DNA of 7,165 bases from an uncultured Thalassolituus sp. (GTDB lineage: Bacteria > Pseudomonadota > Gammaproteobacteria > Pseudomonadales > Oceanobacteraceae): contig CAJXIT010000176.1 in NCBI GenBank assembly GCA_913054055.1, forward strand, positions 1 through 7,165. The letters are read 5' to 3'. A program made the translations under genes and the position numbers. The notes beneath the pieces are model-generated. The model did not search any database. It had not been told where the DNA came from and worked only from the letters and a program-made list of their open reading frames with translations. This document shows, piece by piece, positions 1 to 7,019 of the stretch; positions within the stretch are counted from its first letter, which is position 1; each line of letters opens with the position of its first letter.

Positions 1-480
1 TCCTTCAACCAAGTCATACTTAATATTTAATTGGTGTTTTGTAACGGCTTTTTTTGTCTGCTGTACTGATGTAGCAGTTGGGTTTACTTCATTATCATTC
101 CCATAACTGTAAACACCAGGTCGCTCTATTCTGAACATCATGCCTTCAACGGCATTCTTAAGCATGTAATCAACAGGGGCTTTATAACTCCATTTAATGC
201 TGTTGTTCTTATCTAACGAGACAGGATTCAGTAAAGGGAAGCGTGTATTTGGGTTAACTAAAAAGGCCTGACCACCATCTAACTGACGTTCAATTTCAGA
301 GAATCGATTTAAGCGACTGCCAGAATGTTCAGGAAGCGAAAACTTGCCTACATTATTGATGTACTCCATATTTGCATAGCCGTTAGCATTTTCTTGTATG
401 CTTTGCTTAGCAAGAAACGGCGCTTCTATATACTGAAGGTCTACCCATAAAATTTGCTCTGGCTTTTTGATTGTCAGCAC
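1..480 (-). CDS. Partial protein of unknown function (5' part only, cut by left edge)
   Basis: An open frame of 160 codons runs without a stop from a GTG at 480 to the window edge, so the C-terminus is missing. The GTG is the first possible start because a TAA lies directly before it in frame. A GGTGA Shine-Dalgarno-like sequence (490-486) sits 5 nt upstream. The next in-frame ATG is codon 38, position 369, so GTG is preferred. The N-terminus (MLTIKKPEQILWVDLQYIEA) is hydrophilic, with no signal peptide or membrane segment, so the visible part looks soluble. It is rich in Asn, Lys and Gln and I see no catalytic motif. I do not recognise the family. It lies 183 bp beyond gyrB, behind a strong terminator, so it is probably a separate transcription unit. 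The lack of stops, the Shine-Dalgarno sequence and natural-looking composition support a real gene; its function is unknown. Confidence 0.7.
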   Translation of the reverse strand, partial: MLTIKKPEQILWVDLQYIEAPFLAKQSIQENANGYANMEYINNVGKFSLPEHSGSRLNRFSEIERQLDGGQAFLVNPNTRFPLLNPVSLDKNNSIKWSYKAPVDYMLKNAVEGMMFRIERPGVYSYGNDNEVNPTATSVQQTKKAVTKHQLNIKYDLVEG

Positions 481-510
481 TTATCTCACCCGACAGAAAT
501 TAACTTAAGC

Positions 511-539
511 AAGATAAGTATCTAAAATAACAACTTCAA
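511..539 (-). promoter_or_regulatory. Candidate promoter of the partial gene
   Basis: On the minus strand a TTGAAG -35-like hexamer (539-534) is followed after 17 bp by TATCTT (516-511). Each matches the sigma-70 consensus at 4 of 6 positions. The -10 overlaps a small palindrome, AGATA-AG-TATCT (512-523), which could be an operator or chance. The placement fits, about 30 bp before the GTG start and beyond the gyrB terminator, but the match is weak. Confidence 0.25.
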
Positions 540-603
540 TTTATTTACAGGTATATCAACCCTTTAGCTGAATATAAGGCGTAGGAATGAGATTCGGTTA
601 ACC

Positions 604-637
604 AAAAAAAAGCCCATATATTTCTATATGGGCTTTT
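604..637 (-). terminator. Intrinsic terminator after gyrB
   Basis: A perfect 13-bp inverted repeat (608-620 with 625-637, arms AAAAGCCCATATA and TATATGGGCTTTT) encloses a 4-nt loop. Read on the minus strand it ends in eight T's (611-604). It begins 26 nt after the gyrB stop codon, the usual place for a Rho-independent terminator. On the plus strand the T-run is only four, so termination in that direction would be weak. It marks the end of the recF-gyrB transcript and isolates the downstream gene. Confidence 0.9.
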
Positions 638-663
638 GAAATGCTGAAGCTATAAACCTATTT

Positions 664-3090
664 TTAAAAGTCTAAGTTATCAACCAACAAGGCATTGCTT
701 TCAATGAACTCACGGCGCGGTTCAACTTCGTCACCCATTAGAGTTGTGAAGATTTGATCAGCTGCCACAGCGTCTTCAATGGTCACACGCAACATGCGAC
801 GGGCAGATGGGTCCATGGTGGTTTCCCAAAGCTGCTCTGGGTTCATTTCACCCAATCCTTTATAGCGCTGAATGCTGTAACCACGACGTGCTTCTCCCAT
901 CAGCCACTCTAAGCTTTGTTCAAAGCTACTCACTTCGGATTTGCGTTCGCCACGTTGTACATAAGCCCCTTCTTCAATCATGCCTTGAAGTTGAGCCCCT
1001 AGATCACATACTTTTTTGTACACACCGGATTCAAAGAATTCGTGGGACAAGATGTAATCCGTAGGGATACTGTGATTGATGACTTTCACATCTGGTAAGA
1101 ACAGGTGACGCTCAGTATCTTCTTCGATTTCGATCAATACTTGAGTATCGTTACCCTTAGGATTGCTAAAGCGAGCCTGAAGTTTTTCACACCAAGCTTC
1201 TACGGCTGCTTTATCTTTAAGCGCGTCAGCGGTTAACTGAGGCACATAAAGCATTTCTTGAATCACTTGCTCAGGATACACACGAGATAGACGAGCGATG
1301 TCAGCCAATACCTCACGGTAAGTACTTACTAGCTCTTGAAGGCCCTGACCAGAGATACCTGGCGCCTCTGGGTTCACGTACAAAGCAGCACCGTCTAAAG
1401 CTGTATTGGTTAGATACTCTTCTAACGCTACGTCATCTTTGATGTATTGCTCGTGTTTACCACGTTTAATTTTATACAAAGGTGGTTGTGCAATATAGAT
1501 GTGTCCACGCTCTACAATCTCTGCCATTTGACGGAAAAAGAACGTTAAAAGTAGAGTTCGGATGTGCGAACCATCTACGTCGGCATCGGTCATGATGATG
1601 ATGCTGTGGTAGCGCAACTTATCAGGGTTAAATTCTTCGCGGCCGATACCACAGCCAAGTGCTGTAATCAGGGTGCCCACTTCTGCAGAAGACAGCATCT
1701 TATCAAAGCGTGCTTTTTCTACGTTTAGAATCTTACCTTTCAGTGGAAGAATCGCTTGGTTACTGCGGTCTCGGCCTTGTTTGGCGCTTCCGCCGGCCGA
1801 GTCCCCTTCCACTAAGTATATTTCGGATAATGCTGGATCTTTTTCTCGACAGTCAGCCAATTTACCTGGCAAACCTGCAATATCTAACGCCCCTTTACGG
1901 CGAGTCATTTCACGGGCTTTACGAGCGGCTTCACGAGCACGGGCCGCATCCATCATCTTGCCAACTATCTCTTTGGCTTGCTGAGGCTGCTCTAATAAAA
2001 AGTCATTAAAGCCTTTGGCCATCTCTTGCTCTACTGCAGTTTTCACTTCAGACGATACAAGCTTATCTTTGGTCTGAGAGCTGAACTTAGGATCAGGTAC
2101 TTTCACCGAGATAATGGCGGTTAAACCTTCACGGGCATCATCACCAGTTGTATTTACTTTAGCTTTTTTAGCCAAGCCTTCACGTTCAATGTAGTTGTTC
2201 AATGAACGGGTCAATGCGCCACGGAAGCCCGCTAAGTGAGTTCCGCCGTCACGTTGAGGGATGTTATTGGTAAAGCAGTAGATGTTTTCACTGAAACTGT
2301 CATTCCACTGCATGGCCACTTCAACGCCAATGCCGTCTTCACGGGTATCACCATCTAATTTAAAGTGGAAAATGTCGTTAACCGCAGTTTTATTAGTATT
2401 TAGGTATTCAACGAAGCTTTTTAGGCCCCCTTCAAACTCAAATACTTCTTCACGGTCAGAGCGTTCATCTTTTAATACTATGCGTACGCCTGAATTCAAG
2501 AAGCTTAATTCACGAACACGTTTGGCCAACTGGTCGTAGTTAAACTGAATATTAGTAAAAGTAGCAGGGCTTGGGTGAAAGTGGATAACAGTACCTGAAG
2601 TGTCCGTATCCCCTACTGATGCCATGGGTGCGTCAGGTTCACCATGGGTGTAGCTTTGCTCCCAGATTTTGCCTGCACGACGAATGGTTAGCTTTAACTT
2701 GTCAGATAAGGCGTTTACAACCGAAACACCTACACCGTGAAGACCACCGGATACTTTATAGCTGTTGTCATCAAACTTACCGCCAGCGTGAAGTACCGTC
2801 ATGATGACTTCAGCAGCAGATACGCCTTCCTCTTCGTGAATGTCTACAGGAATACCACGGCCGTTATCGCTCACACTGATGGATTCATCCGGGTGTATGA
2901 TCACCTTGATCTCAGAACAGTGACCAGCAAGGGCTTCGTCGATAGAGTTATCCACCACTTCGAAAACCATGTGATGAAGGCCCGTACCATCATCGGTATC
3001 TCCGATATACATACCTGGACGTTTACGAACCGCATCTAACCCTTTCAGTACCTTAATACTGGACGAGTCATAGGTGTTTTCTTCGCTCAT
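664..3090 (-). CDS. gyrB: DNA gyrase subunit B
   Basis: This is the ATPase subunit of DNA gyrase, which with GyrA introduces negative supercoils in the cytoplasm. The 808 residues compare with 804 in E. coli. The GHKL ATPase domain has the catalytic Glu44 and Asn48 (FEVVDNSIDEA), DNGRGIP at 75-81 and GGLHGVG at 115-121. The transducer carries QTK at 339-341. The Toprim metal-binding residues are Glu428 (EGDSAGG) and Asp502/Asp504 (TDADVDG). A long insert (about 550-735), typical of gammaproteobacterial GyrB, precedes QRYKGLGEMNPEQLW at 741-755. Residues equivalent to E. coli Asp426, Lys447 and Arg136, where quinolone or coumarin resistance changes occur, are the sensitive-type Asp430, Lys451 and Arg138. 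The ATG has a clear AGGAG (3103-3099) 8 nt upstream. The 23-bp gap to recF suggests co-transcription. Nothing looks broken. Confidence 0.99.
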   Translation of the reverse strand: MSEENTYDSSSIKVLKGLDAVRKRPGMYIGDTDDGTGLHHMVFEVVDNSIDEALAGHCSEIKVIIHPDESISVSDNGRGIPVDIHEEEGVSAAEVIMTVLHAGGKFDDNSYKVSGGLHGVGVSVVNALSDKLKLTIRRAGKIWEQSYTHGEPDAPMASVGDTDTSGTVIHFHPSPATFTNIQFNYDQLAKRVRELSFLNSGVRIVLKDERSDREEVFEFEGGLKSFVEYLNTNKTAVNDIFHFKLDGDTREDGIGVEVAMQWNDSFSENIYCFTNNIPQRDGGTHLAGFRGALTRSLNNYIEREGLAKKAKVNTTGDDAREGLTAIISVKVPDPKFSSQTKDKLVSSEVKTAVEQEMAKGFNDFLLEQPQQAKEIVGKMMDAARAREAARKAREMTRRKGALDIAGLPGKLADCREKDPALSEIYLVEGDSAGGSAKQGRDRSNQAILPLKGKILNVEKARFDKMLSSAEVGTLITALGCGIGREEFNPDKLRYHSIIIMTDADVDGSHIRTLLLTFFFRQMAEIVERGHIYIAQPPLYKIKRGKHEQYIKDDVALEEYLTNTALDGAALYVNPEAPGISGQGLQELVSTYREVLADIARLSRVYPEQVIQEMLYVPQLTADALKDKAAVEAWCEKLQARFSNPKGNDTQVLIEIEEDTERHLFLPDVKVINHSIPTDYILSHEFFESGVYKKVCDLGAQLQGMIEEGAYVQRGERKSEVSSFEQSLEWLMGEARRGYSIQRYKGLGEMNPEQLWETTMDPSARRMLRVTIEDAVAADQIFTTLMGDEVEPRREFIESNALLVDNLDF

Positions 3091-3098
3091 GGATCAAA

Positions 3099-3103
3099 CT
3101 CCT
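3099..3103 (-). promoter_or_regulatory. Ribosome binding site of gyrB
   Basis: AGGAG on the minus strand lies 8 nt before the gyrB ATG, within the 23-bp recF-gyrB gap. It is the strongest Shine-Dalgarno sequence in the window and fixes the gyrB start. It also suggests gyrB is translated independently of recF, whose own start lacks such a site. Confidence 0.85.
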
Positions 3104-3113
3104 GTAGAACTAA

Positions 3114-4202
3114 TTATTCTTGATTTAATGTTCCATGTTCCACGTGGAACTTTTTAAGCTGGCTTGAAACAGACCAGCAATCCGTCATTTGAGTATCTTC
3201 GACGGCGGTAACAAAGACCTGACATTTTAAGCTTTCTAGCAGCGTACATAAAGCTTTTCTGTGGTTAATATCCAACTCTGCAGACAAATCGTCTACTAAG
3301 AAGATACAAGGGCTAGAAGACTGTTGTTGGTAGATCTCAGCCTGAGCCAATTTAAGGGCGCAGACCACCATTTTCTGCTGTCCACGGGATAAAACCTCAA
3401 TGGCAGGTTGATTATTTACCTTTAAGCGTAGGTCAGCACGCTGAGGGCCTAATTGAGTAAAGCCTTGTTTAAGGTCACTCTCCCAGCTCTCATTCAGCAC
3501 ATCTAAGTAATTACGATCTTTCGACCACCCTTGGTAGAAACTCATTGTCACATTGAGGTTAGGGTTTAGCTGTTCAATATACTTATCAAAGCAAGGCTTA
3601 AGGCGCTTTATGTATTCCTTCCGCATCACATTCAATTGCTCAGCCAGCGATGCCAAGGATGCGTGCCAAATCGATCTTTCAGCCTCGGAGCAGTGACCTC
3701 CGGAGCGCAATAATGCATTGCGCGTTTGATGGGCTTTTTTAAACTGTCTCCAAAGAGATATAAAATCGTGTTCCACGTGGAACACTCCCCAATCTAAATA
3801 CTCTCGACGCAACTGAGGACTACCCTCTAATAACTTCAACATACTGGGGTCTAGGAGCTGAACTGGCAGCAATTGAGCTAATTCCGCTGCACTTTGCATC
3901 CATTCACCATTCAACTTAATTCGACGCTCACCGTTTACCGTGCGCTCTATCCCCAATTGATGACGGCTATTACCTGAATGCAATTTACAAAATGCCGTGA
4001 ACTGAGACTGATCATGCTGAATAAGGTTTTTATGTTTATGGGTACGAAACGACTTACAGTAGGCAAGATAATAAATGGATTCCAACAAACTGGTTTTACC
4101 GCTGCCGTTTAATCCATAAATAAGATTCACCCCTGAACTGGGTACTATGGATACCTGGGCCAAATTACGCAGCCCTTGTAGCATGAGTGCTTCAATGGCC
4201 AT
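3114..4202 (-). CDS. recF: DNA replication and repair protein RecF
   Basis: RecF is an SMC-like ATPase that works with RecO and RecR to load RecA onto SSB-coated gaps. The 362-residue length is normal. Walker A is GLNGSGKT at 30-37, the ABC-type signature is LSRGQQKMV at 271-279, and Walker B is LVDDLSAELD at 302-311. The start at MAIEALMLQGLRN lines up with the start of E. coli RecF (MSLTRLLIRDFRN). No convincing Shine-Dalgarno sequence precedes the ATG, and a second ATG 7 nt upstream is out of frame. A terminator separates recF from dnaN, while gyrB follows after 23 bp, so recF and gyrB probably form one transcript. Two parS palindromes lie within the reading frame, encoding FHVEH at residues 141-145 and again at 352-356, the second six residues from the C-terminus. 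The identification is secure. Confidence 0.98.
   Translation of the reverse strand: MAIEALMLQGLRNLAQVSIVPSSGVNLIYGLNGSGKTSLLESIYYLAYCKSFRTHKHKNLIQHDQSQFTAFCKLHSGNSRHQLGIERTVNGERRIKLNGEWMQSAAELAQLLPVQLLDPSMLKLLEGSPQLRREYLDWGVFHVEHDFISLWRQFKKAHQTRNALLRSGGHCSEAERSIWHASLASLAEQLNVMRKEYIKRLKPCFDKYIEQLNPNLNVTMSFYQGWSKDRNYLDVLNESWESDLKQGFTQLGPQRADLRLKVNNQPAIEVLSRGQQKMVVCALKLAQAEIYQQQSSSPCIFLVDDLSAELDINHRKALCTLLESLKCQVFVTAVEDTQMTDCWSVSSQLKKFHVEHGTLNQE
3136..3151. promoter_or_regulatory. parS: parS site 1 (ParB-binding palindrome) at the 3' end of recF
   Basis: TGTTCCACGTGGAACT contains a perfect 14-bp palindrome (3137-3150) and differs at only the last base from the 16-bp form seen at 3769. This is the parS spelling known near the origin in Pseudomonas-type chromosomes, where ParB binds and, with ParA, segregates newly copied origins. 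A further half-site, TGTTCC, adjoins it at 3129-3134. It encodes FHVEH at residues 352-356 of RecF. Confidence 0.9.
3769..3784. promoter_or_regulatory. parS: parS site 2 (ParB-binding palindrome) inside recF
   Basis: TGTTCCACGTGGAACA is a perfect 16-bp palindrome with the central CACGTG expected of ParB-binding parS sites. It lies 633 bp from parS site 1 and about 3.3 kb from the DnaA boxes, the origin-proximal position typical of chromosomal parS. It is read in the recF frame as FHVEH, residues 141-145. Confidence 0.95.
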
Positions 4203-4240
4203 AAGTCATTGAATCTAATGTATTTATAAAGAAGTTTTGA

Positions 4241-4270
4241 ATCATATAGTGAGATAAAACCAGATATTAA
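4241..4270 (-). promoter_or_regulatory. Candidate promoter of recF-gyrB
   Basis: On the minus strand TTAATA (4270-4265, 4 of 6 to the -35 consensus) and TATGAT (4246-4241, 5 of 6 to the -10 consensus) are separated by 18 bp. They lie just after the dnaN terminator and about 40 bp before the recF ATG, where a new promoter would be needed. An alternative -10, TATAAA, occurs at 4228-4223 but has no good -35. Confidence 0.35.
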
Positions 4271-4275
4271 GGGGC

Positions 4276-4306
4276 AAAAAAAAGGACTGTAATCCAGTCC
4301 TTTTTT
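4276..4306 (-). terminator. Intrinsic terminator between dnaN and recF
   Basis: A GC-containing stem, GGACTG (4284-4289) with CAGTCC (4295-4300), encloses a 5-nt loop. It is extended by six A:T pairs and, on the minus strand, followed by eight T's (4283-4276). It begins 30 nt after the dnaN stop. A T-run of six (4301-4306) on the other side makes it potentially bidirectional. It should end or attenuate dnaA-dnaN transcripts before recF. Confidence 0.85.
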
Positions 4307-4315
4307 GGGTCATGC

Positions 4316-4337
4316 AATTAAACAGAAGCGTTTAATT
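4316..4337. repeat. Small inverted repeat at the dnaN stop codon
   Basis: AATTAAAC (4316-4323) and GTTTAATT (4330-4337) form perfect 8-bp arms around a 6-nt spacer, overlapping the dnaN TAA. It is AT-rich and could form a weak hairpin in the transcript ahead of the main terminator. No known function is evident. Confidence 0.4.
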
Positions 4338-5439
4338 ACAGACGCATAGGCATCACAACGTATAGTGAATCGCCGCCATCTACCTCTTCCATAACCGCAG
4401 AAGAGTTGGCATCACCTAACGTCATCTTCATGTCGTCACCATCTAATACAGATAACACGTCCTGTAGGTAACTCACGTTAAAGCCGATTTCTAAGGTTTC
4501 CCCTTGGAATTCAACCCCAATGGTTTCTTCCGCTTGCTCTTGCTCTGGGTTATTAGCAACCACTTGTAGAGAATTATCATCCAATAACAAGCGAACACCA
4601 CGGTACTTCTCGTTAGATAATATGGCTGTACGAGCAAATACTTGGCGTAACGCTTGACGATCAGCAATTAGGGTTTTGTTACCGTTACGAGGGATCACTC
4701 GCTCGTAATCAGGGAACTTACCGTCGACCAATTTAGAGGTGAACGTATAATCGCCCACTTGCGCACGGATATGGTTACCACTGAGCATCAGTTCAACGCT
4801 TGCTTCAGGGTCTGTCATCAACTTAGCCAGCTCTAGCACTGCTTTACGAGGCACAATCACTTGAGACTTGCCTTCCATTTCTAAAGAAACAGAAACCGCA
4901 CACGTGGCCAGTCTATGGCCGTCTGTGGCCACAGCGCGTAAGCCGTCAGATTTTACTTCGATTAATAAACCGTTTAAGTAATAGCGAACATCTTGCTGCG
5001 CCATGGCAAACGCGGTGCGGTCAATGATGCGACGTAGTTGTACTTGAGGCACATTAAGTACAGCAGTGGCATCGATATCATCAACACTTGGGAATTCGTT
5101 AGCAGGTAGGCTAGACAGAACAAACTTACTGCGACCTGCAGATAACTGTACTTTATGGTCTTCTTGACTGATCTCAATGGTGCTTTGATCAGGCAGTGAC
5201 TTACAGATATCCATTAATTTCTTAGCGGGAACGGTAATTTCACCATCGACACCAGGCTCTAATAACTGTGTACGACCAACCATTTCAACTTCTAAGTCTG
5301 TACCGGTTAAAGATAATTTATCACCCTGAACTTCTAATAAAACATTAGAAAGCACTGGCAGTGTTTGACGACGTTCTACCACGCCTGCAACTAACTGAAG
5401 TGGCTTTAACAGGGCTTCCCTGGTGATTGTGAATTTCAT
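4336..5439 (-). CDS. dnaN: DNA polymerase III beta subunit (sliding clamp)
   Basis: The beta clamp is a homodimeric ring that slides on DNA and tethers polymerase III and many partners. It also stimulates, through Hda in related bacteria, inactivation of DnaA. The 367 residues match the family (E. coli 366), with three similar clamp domains. The N-terminus MKFTITREALLKPLQ, the motifs ATDGHRLA (171-178) and KFPDYERVIP (241-250), and the C-terminal YVVMPMRL, part of the partner-binding pocket, are all present. The start is supported by the alignment with E. coli; the Shine-Dalgarno region is modest (GGGATAAGG just upstream). It lies 122 bp after dnaA with a candidate promoter of its own in the gap and is followed by a strong terminator, so it may be read both with dnaA and alone. 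Nothing is unusual in the protein. Confidence 0.99.
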   Translation of the reverse strand: MKFTITREALLKPLQLVAGVVERRQTLPVLSNVLLEVQGDKLSLTGTDLEVEMVGRTQLLEPGVDGEITVPAKKLMDICKSLPDQSTIEISQEDHKVQLSAGRSKFVLSSLPANEFPSVDDIDATAVLNVPQVQLRRIIDRTAFAMAQQDVRYYLNGLLIEVKSDGLRAVATDGHRLATCAVSVSLEMEGKSQVIVPRKAVLELAKLMTDPEASVELMLSGNHIRAQVGDYTFTSKLVDGKFPDYERVIPRNGNKTLIADRQALRQVFARTAILSNEKYRGVRLLLDDNSLQVVANNPEQEQAEETIGVEFQGETLEIGFNVSYLQDVLSVLDGDDMKMTLGDANSSAVMEEVDGGDSLYVVMPMRL

Positions 5440-5484
5440 GCCTTATCCCACGCTTAATTGGTCAGTGACCATAATTAGGTTTTT

Positions 5485-5512
5485 ATAATATTTAATCCTG
5501 CTCAGTTAGCAA
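5485..5512 (-). promoter_or_regulatory. Candidate promoter of dnaN
   Basis: In the dnaA-dnaN gap, TTGCTA (5512-5507, 4 of 6 to -35) and TATTAT (5490-5485, 5 of 6 to -10) are separated by 16 bp on the minus strand. A start near 5478 would leave a leader of about 40 nt. The -35 is embedded in a perfect inverted repeat, TCAGTT-AGC-AACTGA (5502-5516), which could be a regulator site or hairpin. No DnaA box is seen in this 122-bp gap. Confidence 0.45.
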
Positions 5513-5561
5513 CTGATCAGCGATGTTTAGTGAATTTTATTTAATAATCGTCTCAAACTTA

Positions 5562-7010
5562 CTAGCCAGTAAGGGATCTCAATAGGTTTTTATAATCTTC
5601 ACTAATATCTGCGTTGTTTTCACGCAGTTCTTTAATCTTTCTACAGCCATGTAATACCGTTGTATGGTCACGGCCACCAAAGGCATCGCCGATTTCTGGC
5701 AAGCTATGGTTGGTTAACTCTTTACTCAATGCCATGGCCACTTGGCGTGGCCTTGCAACCGAGCGAGAGCGACGCTTAGATAATAAATCAGCCACCTTTA
5801 TTTTGTAATACTCAGCCACGATTCGTTGAATATTATCAATACTGACCTGCTTGTCTTGTAAAGCCAATAGATCTTTTAAGCTTTCTTTAATAAAAGGTAA
5901 TGTGATCTTAGATCCGGTGAAGGCAGCATTGGCAATCACTCGCTTAAGCGCCCCTTCTAATTCACGCACATTGCTGCGAATTTTTTGCGCCACAAAAAAC
6001 GCCGCCTCATGGGGAAGATCGATACCTTCCTCATCGGCTTTTTTCATTAAAATGGCCACACGGGTTTCTAATTCGGGAGGTTCAACTGCGACGGTTAATC
6101 CCCATCCAAAGCGACTCTTAAGTCGATCTTCTAAACCATCAATTTCTTTTGGATAACGATCACAAGTAAGAATCATTTGCTGACCGCCTTCTAACAAGGC
6201 ATTAAACGTATGGAAAAACTCTTCCTGGCTACGCTCTTTTCCAGCAAAAAACTGAATATCATCAATTAATAGGGCATCAACCGAACGGTAATAGCGCTTA
6301 AACTCATTAATTGCATTAAGTTGCAATGCCTTAACCATATCAGCCACAAAGCGTTCAGAGTGCAAATACACCACCTTGGCATTAGGGTTTTGACTTTGAA
6401 TATGGTTACCCACAGCGTGCATTAAGTGGGTTTTACCTAACCCCACGCCACCGTATATAAACAGTGGGTTATAAGAACCACCGGCATTTTGCGAAACCTG
6501 ATGGGCTGCCGCATGGGCTAATTGATTCGACTTACCTTCAACAAAGGTATCAAAGGTAAAGCGTTTATTTAAACTGCTTTGATGCTGAATACTGCCTTCA
6601 ACCTGAACCTTTCTTTCTTCCTTTATAGGAGCGGCAGGCTGACTGATCACTGGAGCGGTTTTTTTTACCCTAGGCTCTGGCTTTATTTCAGGCTCAACAG
6701 CTTTAGCCACGGACTCTGCCACCGCTACCTTTTCAACAGGCGCAGGGGCAATAAAGGCCGGTGTATTGGCCTGAGCATTAATATCCAATTGAAATGATAA
6801 AACCTGACCGCCGTTCAATTCTTCTAATAATGATTGAATACGATTTGAAAACTTATCTTTAACCCAATCTTTAACAAAGCGATTAGGTGCAGAGATAATA
6901 AGTTCTGATCCAGATTGAGTGGCTCTTAACGGCCTTATCCATGTATTGAATTGTTGTGACGGCAATTCATCTTGCAGACACCTTACACATTCTTCCCACA
7001 ATGCCAGCAC
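5562..7010 (-). CDS. dnaA: Chromosomal replication initiator protein DnaA
   Basis: DnaA is the AAA+ ATPase that binds DnaA boxes at oriC, melts it and recruits the helicase. With a GTG start at 7010 it has 482 residues. Domain I begins LWEECVRCLQDELPSQQFNTWIRPL; domain II is a Pro/Ala/Lys-rich linker (about 80-145). Domain III has Walker A GGVGLGKT (187-194), Walker B LLIDD (247-251), LTCDRYP (281-287), the arginine-finger region LKSRFGWG and sensor II NVRELEGALKR. Domain IV has RSRSVARPRQ and the DnaA-box-binding GGRDHTTVLHG (445-455). The GTG at 7010 is chosen because TGGAG (7024-7020) lies 9 nt upstream and family homology begins here. An in-frame GTG at 7070 would add 20 residues, but it falls inside a DnaA box and upstream of the candidate promoter -10. 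The stop is TAG. dnaN follows in the same direction. Confidence 0.97.
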   Translation of the reverse strand: MLALWEECVRCLQDELPSQQFNTWIRPLRATQSGSELIISAPNRFVKDWVKDKFSNRIQSLLEELNGGQVLSFQLDINAQANTPAFIAPAPVEKVAVAESVAKAVEPEIKPEPRVKKTAPVISQPAAPIKEERKVQVEGSIQHQSSLNKRFTFDTFVEGKSNQLAHAAAHQVSQNAGGSYNPLFIYGGVGLGKTHLMHAVGNHIQSQNPNAKVVYLHSERFVADMVKALQLNAINEFKRYYRSVDALLIDDIQFFAGKERSQEEFFHTFNALLEGGQQMILTCDRYPKEIDGLEDRLKSRFGWGLTVAVEPPELETRVAILMKKADEEGIDLPHEAAFFVAQKIRSNVRELEGALKRVIANAAFTGSKITLPFIKESLKDLLALQDKQVSIDNIQRIVAEYYKIKVADLLSKRRSRSVARPRQVAMALSKELTNHSLPEIGDAFGGRDHTTVLHGCRKIKELRENNADISEDYKNLLRSLTG

Positions 7011-7019
7011 GGCACATAA

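Noticed and set aside
1183..1191. TTTTTCACA, a relaxed DnaA box match in gyrB
   Set aside because: Isolated, fits only the loosest consensus, and is inside a conserved coding sequence; expected by chance.
807..2009. Several plus-strand open frames of 85-103 codons opposite gyrB
   Set aside because: They are antisense to a conserved gene, have low-complexity Ser/Arg/Leu-rich products and no ribosome site I could support.
2283..2297. TGTTTTCACTGAAAC in gyrB resembling the Bacillus-type parS
   Set aside because: The central CACGTG is missing, so the palindrome is not that of parS; ordinary gyrB codons.
2580..2588. AGTGGATAA, an 8-of-9 DnaA box match in gyrB
   Set aside because: Single isolated site far from the origin cluster with a mismatch in the core; probably coding coincidence.
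4899..4910. CACGTG core within dnaN resembling parS
   Set aside because: Only the central six bases agree; the flanks (CA and GCCA) do not form the TTCC/GGAA arms, and the bases are explained by dnaN coding sequence.
4905..4934. Three TGGCC copies about 10-11 bp apart and the palindrome CTGTGGCCACAG
   Set aside because: They fall on codons of the conserved clamp motif ATDGHRLAT, which accounts for the repetition.
4974..5177. A 67-codon minus-strand frame within dnaN
   Set aside because: It overlaps dnaN in another frame; no start signal and no recognisable product.
5614..6797. Plus-strand open frames of 64-101 codons opposite dnaA
   Set aside because: They mirror dnaA codon structure, have no supporting start signals and resemble no family.
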